A stretch of DNA of 37,360 nt from Nitrospira lenta (GTDB lineage: Bacteria > Nitrospirota > Nitrospiria > Nitrospirales > Nitrospiraceae), in contig CAMDRK010000002.1 of assembly GCA_945906715.1 (NCBI GenBank), positions 1 to 37,360 of the forward strand, written 5' to 3'. Below the pieces are notes generated by a model that made no database searches, was not told where the DNA came from, and saw nothing but the letters and a program-made list of their open reading frames with translations. The translations under genes were made by a program, and so were the position numbers. Shown here in pieces: positions 1-7,890 of the stretch (positions are counted from its first letter, which is position 1; each line of letters begins with the position of its first letter).

Positions 1-194
1 GCAGCCGGGTCATGGGATGGGTGACGGTGAGGTACTGACTGCAGAGTTCGGGGTTCTGGTTCGAGTGCGTGCCAAGCTTAGTTGGAAATTGACGAATCGG
101 GCGCGACGCAGGACTTACTGCGAATGGGGCGGTATTCCCCCGTGTATGGCGAGTACGGCCAGCGAGTGAAGCAAGCCACCTCAGCTCTGGTCTC

Positions 195-274
195 TGGGAA
201 TACGATGTTGGAAGGGTTGGGGAGGCACAAAAGGCATGTGGGCTGACCCGCAGCCGGTGCCGCCGTGGGAGTGG
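195..274 (+). pseudogene. C-terminal scrap of a staphylococcal-nuclease-like gene
   Basis: The frame around 230-274 reads KGMWADPQPVPPWEW, the usual C-terminal signature of bacterial micrococcal-nuclease (SNase) homologues. Just upstream, GNTMLEGL appears in another frame, which matches the preceding helix of the family, so at least one frameshift separates the two pieces. No catalytic core of the nuclease is visible upstream. A second, better preserved copy of the same C-terminus lies at 2161-2325, and both share the identical stretch at 257-274 and 2287-2304. I read this as a decayed remnant. The frame-corrected reading is an inference. Confidence 0.45.
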
Positions 275-380
275 ATTGCAAGTTCAATACATGAACGCTA
301 TCGTTCTCCTATGTTCTCCTTCGCGACGCCATGTCACCCCTGAGATCAAAACCCCTACCGTGTTATGGCCACGGGTGCGT

Positions 381-408
381 TTGATTTATCAGGGCTTTTC
401 TCTATCAT
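381..408 (+). promoter_or_regulatory. Possible sigma-70-type promoter upstream of the REC-PAS gene
   Basis: TTGATT at 381-386 and TATCAT at 403-408 are separated by 16 bases and resemble -35 and -10 boxes. They lie about 100 bases upstream of the start at 512. The rest of 275-511 shows no other feature I recognise. Motif match only. Confidence 0.3.
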
Positions 409-511
409 CGTGACGGGTCATAAACAAATGCATTTGACCATAGCTGCCAGGCGTTGCGTTCCAGCGGGCTACGCGTCACTATGGTGACCGATTTAACCCT
501 GTGTCGGTGAG

Positions 512-2038
512 ATGATGGCCGCCGAAGAACTTTCCTCCCAACTCTCCTCCCTACTCATTGTGGATAATGAGCCGGATATCTGCCGGGCTCTCGAAGATCT
601 TCTTCGACATGTGGGCTATACGGTGCGTAGCGTGATGACGGGAAGGGAGGCGCTGCAGGCAGCTGAACAGGGTTCGTTTGGAGCAGTGATCTTAGATCTG
701 GGGCTGCCGGATCTGAGCGGGTTCGAGGTCCTTCGGGGGGTAGAGGCCCTCGATCCCGGACTGCCAGTGATTGTCCTCACCGCATCCACACAAGAGAGCC
801 ACACAGTGGAGTCCCTCCGCCAAGGCGCCTTTGCCTACATTACTAAGCCGTACCACCGGGATGAGCTCCTCTTCACGCTCCGTCAAGCCATTGCTGTACG
901 GAAAGTGGCGCTCAAGATGCATCATGCCGAGCATGCGCTGAATGCGAGTGAAGAGCAGTTTCGACAGGTTGTCCGCGCGGCACCGGACGGGATCGTGGTG
1001 GCTGATGACGACGGCACGATTGTCTCATGGAATACGGCTGCCGAACGGCTCTTTGGATATACAGCAGGAGAGATACTGGGGCACCCGCTGACTGCCATCA
1101 TGCCCACTCGGTTTCGCGAGGACCATCAGCGCGGGCTTGCGCGCGCCAAGGCCGCTGACAGAGTACCCGTGACCGGGCGAACGATCGAACTGCATGGCTT
1201 ACGAAAAGACGGGAGCGAATTTCCCATGGAGGTCTCGCTCAGCACCTGGAGAGTCGGCGATAAGATGTATAGCTGTGGCATTGTCCGCGACAGCACCCTG
1301 CGGAAGCAGGCTGAAGCAACGCTTCTGCAGCAGCAGATCGAGCAGCAGGTCCTATTGGATCTCATTCCGGCCATGGTCTGGTACAAGGACACCCACAATC
1401 GCATCGTGCGAACGAACCGGCGTGCGGCTGAATCCATCAATAAGACTGTGGCAGAAGTGGAAGGACAGCCCACCTCTGCCCTATATCCGGAAGAAGCGGA
1501 ACACTACTACCGGGATGACCTCCAGGTCATCGCTTCGGGCCTGCCAACACTCGGCATCGTGGAACTGTACCGAACGGCTTCCGGAGAGCAACGCTGGGTA
1601 CAGACGGACAAGGTGCCCTATCGTGATTCCGAGGGGAACGTGAAGGGGGTGCTAGTTTTTGCTCAAGATATTACCGAGCGCAAGCACACGGAAGCGGCGC
1701 TGCAAGAACGTGAACAGCAATATCGACTCCTGATGGAGGAGGCATCGGACGGGATGGTCGTGTTAGATCGAGACGGATATTTTCTGATGGCGAATCCGAA
1801 GGCCTGTGCCATGTTGGGGCGTACGAGAGAGGAGGTGCTCCAGCTTCATGTGAGGGGCACCTATGTTCCCTCAGAAAGACCCCTAGCTCAGCAACGCCTC
1901 GAACAACTTCGCGCTGAAAAGAACTTACGTTATACCCGATTACTCCAGCGAAAAGATGGAACGGTCATTTCGGTTGAAGTCAGTGCAACCAAGACGTCCG
2001 ATGACCGGTTTGTAGGTATTTTAAGAGACCTCACGTGA
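512..2038 (+). CDS. Response-regulator receiver plus three PAS domains, no output kinase
   Basis: A 508-residue signalling protein. Residues about 14-128 form a REC domain with D18/E20, the likely phospho-acceptor D62, T90 and K112 in the conserved TKP motif. Three PAS/PAC units follow at roughly 147-265, 275-395 and 402-508; the first two end in the usual DSTLRK and DITERK joints. The protein stops right after RDLT at the end of PAS3, exactly where most relatives continue as ERKQ... into a histidine kinase or GGDEF domain. No HATPase, GGDEF, EAL or HTH region is present, so the chain looks truncated. Two in-frame ATGs open the gene (512 and 515), preceded by GGTGAG. A frameshifted nuclease scrap follows at 2161, suggesting recombination cut off the 3' end. 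It could still act as a phospho-accepting adaptor, but that is inference. Confidence 0.85.
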   Translation: MMAAEELSSQLSSLLIVDNEPDICRALEDLLRHVGYTVRSVMTGREALQAAEQGSFGAVILDLGLPDLSGFEVLRGVEALDPGLPVIVLTASTQESHTVESLRQGAFAYITKPYHRDELLFTLRQAIAVRKVALKMHHAEHALNASEEQFRQVVRAAPDGIVVADDDGTIVSWNTAAERLFGYTAGEILGHPLTAIMPTRFREDHQRGLARAKAADRVPVTGRTIELHGLRKDGSEFPMEVSLSTWRVGDKMYSCGIVRDSTLRKQAEATLLQQQIEQQVLLDLIPAMVWYKDTHNRIVRTNRRAAESINKTVAEVEGQPTSALYPEEAEHYYRDDLQVIASGLPTLGIVELYRTASGEQRWVQTDKVPYRDSEGNVKGVLVFAQDITERKHTEAALQEREQQYRLLMEEASDGMVVLDRDGYFLMANPKACAMLGRTREEVLQLHVRGTYVPSERPLAQQRLEQLRAEKNLRYTRLLQRKDGTVISVEVSATKTSDDRFVGILRDLT

Positions 2039-2151
2039 CAGAAGTTGAGTCCATCGCACACTCAAAATCAGTTGGGTCTGACCTCGATGATTGCCCGTCT
2101 TGATCCTCAAACAAATCACACAGATATCCGCTAGGGATTTCACAAACCTTT

Positions 2152-2325
2152 TGGACTCATCAGGAACTCGTCAGGCAAGGGATGTGCTGGCGGTATCGGA
2201 AATACGCTCCTCTGGATGCGGAGCTTGAAAAGCTAGAGAGGGATGCACGAGAGGTAAAGAAAGGTTTGTGGGTGGAACCGAATCCCGTGCCGCCGTGGGA
2301 GTGGCGGAAGCGACAAAGAGTCTGA
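2152..2325 (+). pseudogene. C-terminal remnant of a staphylococcal-nuclease-like protein
   Basis: From 2161 the frame reads QELVRQGMCWRYRKYAP and ends at the TGA at 2323-2325 after GLWVEPNPVPPWEWRK. This is the typical final third of bacterial SNase homologues (Ca-dependent thermonuclease fold). The upstream residues TNLLDS lie in a different frame and there is no start codon or N-terminal catalytic half, so the gene is broken. It begins about 120 bases after the abrupt end of the REC-PAS gene. The rest of 2326-2617 holds only an A/T palindrome near 2514-2528 and a G-rich stretch at 2575-2610; I see no gene there. Confidence 0.7.
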
Positions 2326-2617
2326 TGATGCACCGCAAAGCGCCGCACCACGTGGTCAGGATGCGATCACTGGCCAAGATCTACGCAGAGTGGTGGGTCA
2401 CATACGAGCAACACGCTATTCAAAGATTGAGTGGGGCAGAACAAGACAGCCAACGCAGAACAGCAAAGTCTTCTTCGCCGGGCACTGTTGTAGCGAGCTC
2501 CCTTTGCAGTGACATTTTTTTAAAAAAAATGGTGCCGGGCAATTTATACCGAGAATGAGCACCTCGGCCAGAAATGGGGGGTCCCAATCAGCGATTGAAA
2601 AAGGGGGCCTGTGGGGG

Positions 2618-3115
2618 TCAGCCGAATCGGTTTTCGGATTCACGACCTGACAGGCTGGCAATTCCTTTTTGCCTTTCGCGCCGAACTTCTACCTCTGTTC
2701 TTATGGCCAGCAACGTCTCGGTACTTGCATCGTCCAGGACGCCGTAACGATGCGTCACGTGTAGGTCGTCACTCAACAACTTCGCGAGCGTCGCCTGCAT
2801 CTCAATGGCCTTGAGCATCGCCCTTGGGTCGCCCTTCTCATAAGCCAGGTCCCACGCGATCTCGCACTGCCCAAACGCCTTCTGTAATCCATACTCGATA
2901 CGACGACGCAGTTTGCGGATCACCGGGCGCCGGAGCTCCTGCACGCGGAGGCGCATATCGGTCATGGCCATCAGGCGTGATCCTTCTTCAGCCGCCAGCT
3001 TCCGCTCGTAGTCGGCCGGCTTCTGGTAGGCTTCGAGATAGGCGTCGGTGTACGTCGAGCCGACTGCGACCAGCTGGCAGAATGCCTCACGCTTTCCGGT
3101 CAATGATTGGATCAT
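2618..3115 (-). CDS. Phage-type terminase small subunit-like protein
   Basis: A 165-residue protein. Its N-terminus (LTGKREAFCQLVA, then TDAYLEAYQKP) matches the N-terminal DNA-binding segment of phage small terminase subunits (Terminase_2 / P27-like), which recognise the packaging site and recruit the large subunit. The rest is helical and charged (basic RKLRRRIEYGLQKAF, then acidic segments). GGAG sits four bases before the ATG. No large terminase, portal or capsid gene is visible, so this is probably an orphan cargo gene of a decayed prophage. A tRNA-gene fragment typical of an attachment site lies about 250 bases to its right. Family assignment is from motif recognition. Confidence 0.65.
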   Translation of the reverse strand: MIQSLTGKREAFCQLVAVGSTYTDAYLEAYQKPADYERKLAAEEGSRLMAMTDMRLRVQELRRPVIRKLRRRIEYGLQKAFGQCEIAWDLAYEKGDPRAMLKAIEMQATLAKLLSDDLHVTHRYGVLDDASTETLLAIRTEVEVRRERQKGIASLSGRESENRFG

Positions 3116-3357
3116 AGGTCTCCGGCGTCGAACGGCTCTTCGAGAGCATCAGAGGGATGCTGAAAAATAGCCCAACTTTGGACTTGATCGGCCCGCGCGG
3201 CGCTCGGGTAAAAGTGTAACCTTTTTTGTAACCATCAGTCCTCACACCCCTCACACCCAGCGCAACAGGATGCAATGACTCGAAATGCTATTCTCCGCTC
3301 CTATCAAGGATTTCGTCGACTAAATGCGGGGATTGGCCTTCCTCAAAATCTGACTTG

Positions 3358-3421
3358 GTTGGTCTCGAAAACTGCTGTCCTGGCAACGGGACCGTGGGTT
3401 CGATCCCCACCCTCTCCGCCA
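3358..3421 (+). tRNA. 3' fragment of tRNA-Ser(CGA), probable attachment-site scar
   Basis: The segment contains the anticodon loop CTCGAAA (anticodon CGA at 3366-3368), a class II variable arm (GTCC...GGAC), a perfect five-pair T arm around TTCGATC, the 3' acceptor strand CCTCTCC at 3411-3417, a G discriminator and encoded CCA at 3419-3421. The matching 5' acceptor strand GGAGAGG and a D arm are absent in the preceding 100 bases, and the anticodon stem is imperfect on its 5' side. It is therefore a tRNA 3' end without a 5' half, as left when an element integrates into a tRNA gene. The functional tRNA-Ser gene should lie elsewhere. Confidence 0.75.
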
Positions 3422-3463
3422 AAAACCACGCTCGCTCATGCCGACGACGTTTCGGGCGCCTGT

Positions 3464-3568
3464 CTTGTTCATTTGGTCAGTTCGGTCTGTCTGGTCTATT
3501 CGGTCTGTGTCGTGTGTTTGGCTGGACAAAACGAACCAGATGAACCGGACAGACCAGATCAACCAGTC
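3464..3568. repeat. Nonamer hairpin repeat, locus 1
   Basis: The left arm (about 3464-3508) carries tandem 9-base units of the type TTCGGTCTG/TCTGGTCTA. The right arm (about 3530-3567) carries the reverse complement (AGACCAGAT units). The right arm overlaps the 3' end of the DUF2779 gene and supplies its last codon and TGA stop (3559-3561). Confidence 0.85.
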
Positions 3569-5091
3569 TCGCCTTTCATCTGCGCTTTTTCCTTCAGTGC
3601 TCGCCTGAGCTCAACCATCGCCAGAGTGTCGCGCTTACAGTAGGCTAACAACGCTTCCTGGATAGTCGCCCGTTCGACCCAATCCGTTTCGACAAAGACC
3701 ATGCGGTAGTATTGACTAGCCGCATGCCCTCCCTCTTTAATCGTCAAATCATCATAGGCCAGTGAGGGAACCATAGCCGGCAGCACCGACTTGATGGAAT
3801 AGGATCCGCCGAAGGCCGGATGGTAGTAGTGATCGCGTATGATCGGAAAGAGGTCCCAAAGCCGGCCAACAATGCGCAACAGTGCTTGCCTCAGTGACGG
3901 AACTGCAACCGCCAGCTGCTCCAAAATAGACCGTTCGTACGGCGAATAGACGCAGATACTCCCCTTATCCCCTAGAGATTCCAGCAAGGCTTCGGCAAGA
4001 ACCTTCCGGGGATCGCTCACATCCTTGTGCAAAAACTCCTCGTGGCGCAGTTCGCCGCTTGCCTGTTCGATGTGGTTCGACCACTGAACAGCCAGGGCTT
4101 GATAGGGTCTTGTCTCCGAGAACCGAGGCACCGACAGCATGACCGTTTCGAAATCGAGGTGATGCACCGGATGCTGCACGGCCTTCAACACAGAACCGAG
4201 CTTCGCAGACACCCACTCGACATTCTCCTTCACATGGCGCTGCACCGGCGACAGCTTCGTACCGTCAGGAATCTCATCGATCGTCGTCACCCCCTGTTGA
4301 GCCAACTGAGTGACCACCTGCTTCGATCCCGGCAAGTAATGAATCCACCGGGCTGGTTTGTCTTTGGTGCAATGTTCCCAGAAGGGGCAATCGTAGGGTA
4401 TATGACAATGCCGATCAGGCTCAATCTCAGGGGCTTGGGGCTGAAGCAACATGCGGCTCATCGTGGCCAACCGCTCGGGCACTGCAACCCGTCGTTGAGC
4501 CACCGCCTCGGACAGGTCCTGAATCGTAAATAACGCTGTTAGATCGATCGCTCCCTCTCGATACAGATACCCAGTATTGATATGCATGAGACCGACAGAC
4601 ACAAGCGTCAGCCCCACGCCCAGTATCACTTCGCTTTGCACGGCGAGATCTTCGAGATGTACGTCTTTGACCTTTGTTGAAGACTTGACCTCGATCAGGC
4701 GCCAGCCACAGGGCTGACCTTCCGCGGTCAGGACACGTTCCAACACATCCGCGCGAATCAACACCCCGCTGTACAAAAATGCCGCTTCGAAAATGGCCGG
4801 CACCATGGGGTCCTGGACCAGTTCAGCTGTCTGCGCAAGAGCGGCTTCTGTCTGGCGATAGCTCGCTGTCGCCAAGACACCGCCTGGGAAGCGACTCCGG
4901 GCCAACTCCCCGACTTCTGTTCCCATATCGAACATCGCCTGAGTCGCCGCATCCGGCTTGGTCGCGAGAGAGGGTTGATGGACTTCAAGATACAGGCGTT
5001 TGTGGCATTGCAGACCGGACAGGAATTTCGACTTTGACAAACGCGGGGCCTTCGGAAGAGGAGCGGGTGAGAGGTCGCTGAGATCAGTCAT
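3559..5091 (-). CDS. DUF2779 protein with RecB/Cas4-like nuclease half
   Basis: A 510-residue protein with two halves. The N-terminal half (about 17-250) has the layout of a Cas4/RecB-type PD-(D/E)xK nuclease: an early cysteine in LQCHKRLYL, a catalytic Asp in RADV, the EVKSST motif, and three further cysteines in HCHIPYDCPFWEHC that would complete a 4Fe-4S cluster. The C-terminal half (about 310-485) is the DUF2779 domain, which resembles DEDD exonucleases: HHLDFETV, CVYSPYERSIL, RDHYYHPAFGGSYSIK and LAYCKRDTLAMVEL. A DNA-processing role is likely, but no substrate is known. The start is the ATG at 5091. The stop codon lies inside a nonamer repeat arm, so the final residue is repeat-derived. 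It stands alone between two such repeats. Confidence 0.85.
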   Translation of the reverse strand: MTDLSDLSPAPLPKAPRLSKSKFLSGLQCHKRLYLEVHQPSLATKPDAATQAMFDMGTEVGELARSRFPGGVLATASYRQTEAALAQTAELVQDPMVPAIFEAAFLYSGVLIRADVLERVLTAEGQPCGWRLIEVKSSTKVKDVHLEDLAVQSEVILGVGLTLVSVGLMHINTGYLYREGAIDLTALFTIQDLSEAVAQRRVAVPERLATMSRMLLQPQAPEIEPDRHCHIPYDCPFWEHCTKDKPARWIHYLPGSKQVVTQLAQQGVTTIDEIPDGTKLSPVQRHVKENVEWVSAKLGSVLKAVQHPVHHLDFETVMLSVPRFSETRPYQALAVQWSNHIEQASGELRHEEFLHKDVSDPRKVLAEALLESLGDKGSICVYSPYERSILEQLAVAVPSLRQALLRIVGRLWDLFPIIRDHYYHPAFGGSYSIKSVLPAMVPSLAYDDLTIKEGGHAASQYYRMVFVETDWVERATIQEALLAYCKRDTLAMVELRRALKEKAQMKGETG

Positions 5092-5160
5092 GATGAAATG
5101 ACACTAATCGGCCAGACACACGTTTGTCCAGCCCGCAGAATAATCGTGCGAGACACACGA

Positions 5161-5267
5161 GACTGGTCTATCTGGTCTATTCGGTCTGTCCAGTCTGTCT
5201 AGTTCATCGGATTAGCTTCATTCAACCAAACAGACGAGACAGACCGAATAGACCAGACAGACTGACG
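5161..5267. repeat. Nonamer hairpin repeat, locus 2
   Basis: The left arm 5163-5205 has units such as TCTGGTCTA and TTCGGTCTG. The right arm 5225-5265 has the complementary AGACCGAAT/AGACCAGAC units. The loop contains an ATTCAACCAAA segment also seen in the loops of other members. It lies between the divergently transcribed DUF2779 and MATE genes. Confidence 0.9.
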
Positions 5268-5314
5268 TATTTTCCAGCAACCTGTTAGTCAACATCCTGT
5301 TAGGATGGCCCGCC

Positions 5315-6640
5315 ATGACATCCGGTGTTTCACAGATCAGAAAGTCCGTCCTGACCCTGGCCTTACCTGTCACGGTCAGCACCCTGCTTCAACGCACCGA
5401 AGGCATCGCCGCGGTCTTCCTTGTGGGTGGCCTCGGCGCCACTTCCATCGCGGCTGTCGGGCTTGGCCAGTTGTTGGCCTTCATGGCCACCACGCTCGTC
5501 TCCGGATTATCGGTGGGAGCCAACGTCCTTATCGCCCAACTGTGGGGCGCTCGCCGCACCAAAGACGTCGGGGAAGCGGCCACCCATCTCCTTGGATTGG
5601 CCGCCATCGTATCCTGTGCGCTTGTGGTACTCGGTTTGTCCCTGAATCGTGTCATCATGGAACTGTTGGGCGCAGAACACGATGTCATCGCGCTGGCCCT
5701 TCCCTACTCGAACTTCATTTTCCTGGTCATTCCCTGCACGATCTTCCTGCAGGTCATCTCTTCCATCATCCAGGGCACCGGAGACACCAAAACTCCCATG
5801 TACGCCTTGATCGCAGTCAATCTCCTGTATCTCACGATAGCCTATCCACTGGTCTACGGACTCTGGGGATTCCCTGCCTTGGGTATCACCGGAGCAGCCG
5901 TTGCTGCGGGTATCGCAGAAGGAACGGGCGTGGCCTATCTCCTCTGGACCTGCCGAAAGCTTTTCAGAAAGTCACTATACGTACGGCGCGATCTCTTGCG
6001 TTCCACCTGGCAGATTGGCGCATCGGTTTCCGGCGAACGGATATTTCAACAGGCAGGGATTATTCTCTACACCAAAATTGTCCTACTTTACGGCACTGTG
6101 ACCTACGCCGCCCATCAAGTCGGCTTATCGATCGAATCCCTCTCGTTCCTGCCGGGGTATGGTTTCGCAATCGCGGCAGCCACGATGGTGGGGCAGAGTA
6201 TCGGCGCGGGGAAATATGTCAGGGCCAAATTGGAAAACTGGGAGGCGAACCGTCTGGCCGGCATCGCGATGGCCTCGATGGGTCTGCTGTTCTTTTTCTT
6301 TCCCTATGCCCTGCTCCGGACCTTTACCAACGACGAAGCCGTCGTCGAACTCGGCACAGTGTTCCTACGCATCGTCGCCATCCTCCAAGTTCCGCTCGCC
6401 CTCACCATGGTTCTGGCCGGATCGCTACGTGGAGCCGGCGACACCAGATTCATCATGGTGGCAACGACAGTCGGCATGTGGGGAATCCGCCTGCCCATCG
6501 CAGTCATCGCAGGCCCCTGGCTCGCACTCGACGTACTTTTCGTCTGGAGCGCCATGATTGCTGATTGGACAGTCCGAATGGGGCTGCTACTCTGGCGCTT
6601 CCGATCGGAACGATGGAAAGCGATTCAGGTTATCCGCTAG
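5315..6640 (+). CDS. MATE-family multidrug/cation efflux transporter
   Basis: A 441-residue integral membrane protein with about 12 hydrophobic helices in two similar halves. The N-terminus (VLTLALPVTVSTLLQRTEGIAA) is typical of the DinF/NorM-type MATE family. The loop GAN-VLIAQLWGARR and the central SSIIQGTGDTKTPMY are the usual MATE signatures, repeated in the second half as LAGSLRGAGDTRFIM. Such proteins export toxic organic cations or metabolites in exchange for Na+ or H+. The ATG at 5315 is preceded by TTAGGA. The upstream CATCCTGTTAGGA resembles the outer end of the MITE-like element seen at 16754-16921. The stop codon touches the next nonamer repeat directly. The substrate cannot be told. 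Confidence 0.9.
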   Translation: MTSGVSQIRKSVLTLALPVTVSTLLQRTEGIAAVFLVGGLGATSIAAVGLGQLLAFMATTLVSGLSVGANVLIAQLWGARRTKDVGEAATHLLGLAAIVSCALVVLGLSLNRVIMELLGAEHDVIALALPYSNFIFLVIPCTIFLQVISSIIQGTGDTKTPMYALIAVNLLYLTIAYPLVYGLWGFPALGITGAAVAAGIAEGTGVAYLLWTCRKLFRKSLYVRRDLLRSTWQIGASVSGERIFQQAGIILYTKIVLLYGTVTYAAHQVGLSIESLSFLPGYGFAIAAATMVGQSIGAGKYVRAKLENWEANRLAGIAMASMGLLFFFFPYALLRTFTNDEAVVELGTVFLRIVAILQVPLALTMVLAGSLRGAGDTRFIMVATTVGMWGIRLPIAVIAGPWLALDVLFVWSAMIADWTVRMGLLLWRFRSERWKAIQVIR

Positions 6641-6641
6641 A

Positions 6642-6714
6642 CAGGTCTGTCTGGTCTATTCGGTCTGTCTCGTCGTGGGCTCGGACCAGATAGACCAGAT
6701 GGACCTGAGAGACG
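6642..6714. repeat. Nonamer hairpin repeat, locus 3
   Basis: Short version: the left arm 6643-6673 (GGTCTGTCT units) begins two bases after the MATE stop codon. The right arm 6683-6712 has AGACCAGAT units. It may double as a transcript-end hairpin for the MATE gene. I see nothing else definite in 6715-6890. Confidence 0.85.
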
Positions 6715-6903
6715 AATGATGCTTCACGCGCCTCTGGGACGCTAATTTTTCTATTGATTTCATTGTCAGATTGTCAGTACGCTACCGTGGCCAGGTAGAC
6801 GGGGGACCGGAAACGTATCTGCTGCCCTGAGCCTGGCGTTGTTTCTACGCTGTTGTGGATACAGTAACATCAATTAAACCATTATCGTTAAAAGGAGATT
6901 ACA

Positions 6904-7140
6904 ATGACAACCAAAGCGATTTTCTATCACGCAGGATGCCCCGTATGCGTTTCAGCCGAGAACAGCGTCGCCAACGCCCTGGATCCGGCGAAGTATACAG
7001 TGGAGAGTGTCCATCTCGGTACGGACAAATCACGGGTGAAAGAAGCCGAAGCAGCCGGGGTCAAGTCTCTGCCGGCTCTGGTCATGAATGGAGCGGCGTT
7101 CCACATTAACTTCGGCGCCAGCATTGACGCAGTGAAGTAA
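6904..7140 (+). CDS. Small thioredoxin/glutaredoxin-like CxxC protein
   Basis: A 78-residue protein with a CPVC redox motif in FYHAGCPVCVSAE close to the N-terminus and a cis-Pro-like segment KSLPALVMNG, the two key parts of a minimal thioredoxin or glutaredoxin fold. A strong ribosome-binding site (AAAAGGAG) precedes the ATG and a classical terminator follows 30 bases after the stop, so it is a monocistronic unit. The likely role is thiol-disulfide exchange; the partner is unknown. A shrunken second copy of its 3' half is present at 7713-7777. Confidence 0.8.
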   Translation: MTTKAIFYHAGCPVCVSAENSVANALDPAKYTVESVHLGTDKSRVKEAEAAGVKSLPALVMNGAAFHINFGASIDAVK

Positions 7141-7170
7141 CCGTTTCAGTCTGCTGACTGCAAAGATCAA

Positions 7171-7203
7171 GGGGGCGTGCCTAACGGCACGCCCCCTTTT
7201 TTT
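7171..7203 (+). terminator. Rho-independent terminator
   Basis: Perfect 10-bp GC-rich stem (GGGGGCGTGC / GCACGCCCCC) with a six-base loop, followed by seven T residues. It lies just downstream of the small CxxC gene. Confidence 0.95.
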
Positions 7204-7241
7204 GCCTCAAATCGTCTGCTCAATCGAACGGATCAGGTGTC

Positions 7242-7529
7242 TCATGCGACTCGGAGCACCAGGCGCTTGCCGCAAGCCTTAACGTACTTGCGCAACGTCG
7301 CAATCGATGGAGAGTGCTTCCCGCTGGCAAGCGCACGTTCCAGACGAGCGATAGCGGGAGCATGGGTCCCCATTCGAGCCGCCACCTGTCCTTGGGTAAG
7401 CCCCGCTTCTTGCCGCGCCTTGAGCAAGGCATCGAGCAGCACAGACTCTTCGCGCTCGATACGTTCCACCTCTGCCCGAACGCCCGGGCGGCGCATGAGC
7501 TTCTTGACGAGTTGATCATGCGTATGCAT
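7242..7529 (-). CDS. higA: XRE-family antitoxin, HigA-like
   Basis: A 95-residue protein. Residues about 38-85 form a helix-turn-helix (LTQGQVAARMGTHAPAIARLE), followed by SPSIATLRKYVKACGKRL, the usual C-terminal part of HigA/YefM-type XRE antitoxins. Its start overlaps the last 14 bases of an upstream reading frame on the same strand that is the C-terminus of a HigB/RelE-type toxin, the normal HigB-HigA order. The toxin has lost its N-terminal part, so the antitoxin is probably an orphan. It may still repress its own promoter. GGAGGT lies upstream of the ATG. Confidence 0.8.
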   Translation of the reverse strand: MHTHDQLVKKLMRRPGVRAEVERIEREESVLLDALLKARQEAGLTQGQVAARMGTHAPAIARLERALASGKHSPSIATLRKYVKACGKRLVLRVA

Positions 7530-7666
7530 CTTTGACCTCCTTCAGCCGCGCCTCAGCGATCTCACGCTCGCGAAGAGGCGTCTTGTCAGACTTCTTGATA
7601 AAGCTATGCAGCATGACGATTCGCTTGGCGACCAGAGTACAGAAAAATACGCGGGCGAGTTGGATC
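7516..7666 (-). pseudogene. higB: Truncated HigB/RelE-type toxin
   Basis: The minus-strand frame reads RIFCTLVAKRIVMLHSFIKK, then SDKTPLREREIAEARLKEV, and ends at 7516. This matches the C-terminal half of phage-derived HigB/RelE-like mRNA interferases (KIVLLHGFIKK.QKTP..EI..A). An in-frame TAA at 7667-7669 sits immediately upstream and no N-terminal half is visible. About 49 residues remain of the usual 100 or so, so the toxin is presumably inactive. It overlaps the higA start by 14 bases. Confidence 0.75.
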
Positions 7667-7712
7667 TTAACTATTCAAAACGTAACTCCTCCATGACTCG
7701 GCACAAAACACG

Positions 7713-7777
7713 TTTACGAAAGAAGCGAAAGCAGCCGGCCTCAAGTCAATTCCGGCACCGGCATTGACGCATTGAAG
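7713..7777 (+). pseudogene. Shrunken duplicate of the small CxxC gene
   Basis: The sequence GAAAGAAGCGAAAGCAGCCG, then CTCAAGTC and GGCATTGACGCATTGAAG, mirrors the 3' part of the gene at 6904-7140 (E-A-E-A-A-G-V-K-S ... S-I-D-A-V-K), with an internal deletion of the LVMNGAAF part. The toxin-antitoxin remnant lies between the intact gene and this copy, so the two copies flank it as degenerate direct repeats. Confidence 0.6.
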
Positions 7778-7789
7778 CGGAGAAGCAGC

Positions 7790-7825
7790 GGGACAGGCAC
7801 CGCCGCAGACGGCGGAGCCAGTCCC
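7790..7825. repeat. 36-base imperfect palindrome, copy 1
   Basis: GGGACAGGCACCGCCG pairs with CGGCGGAGCCAGTCCC, broken only by two A-A mismatches, around a CAGA loop. A near-identical copy sits at 12577-12612. It is REP-like in structure. The remainder of 7826-7890 shows nothing distinct. Confidence 0.8.
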
Positions 7826-7890
7826 CCCTGCCCTGTGAAGCATCCTTCGTTTGCAGATTCGAACGTTTTACGTTTCACAAACGAATGCGG

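Noticed and set aside
2268-2558. 96-residue frame after the nuclease scrap
   Set aside because: It runs across the remnant in another frame, has no recognisable motif and no ribosome-binding site.
3300-3421. Complete tRNA-Ser gene
   Set aside because: No 5' acceptor strand or D arm occurs upstream at the right distance and the anticodon stem is mismatched, so only the 3' part is present.
5305-6564. 419-residue frame overlapping the MATE gene
   Set aside because: Arg/His-rich composition typical of a shifted frame; the MATE frame has clear membrane helices and family motifs.
7171-7203. Riboswitch or attenuator upstream of the minus-strand antitoxin
   Set aside because: It lies at the 3' end of both neighbouring genes and has the plain stem-plus-T-run form of a terminator.
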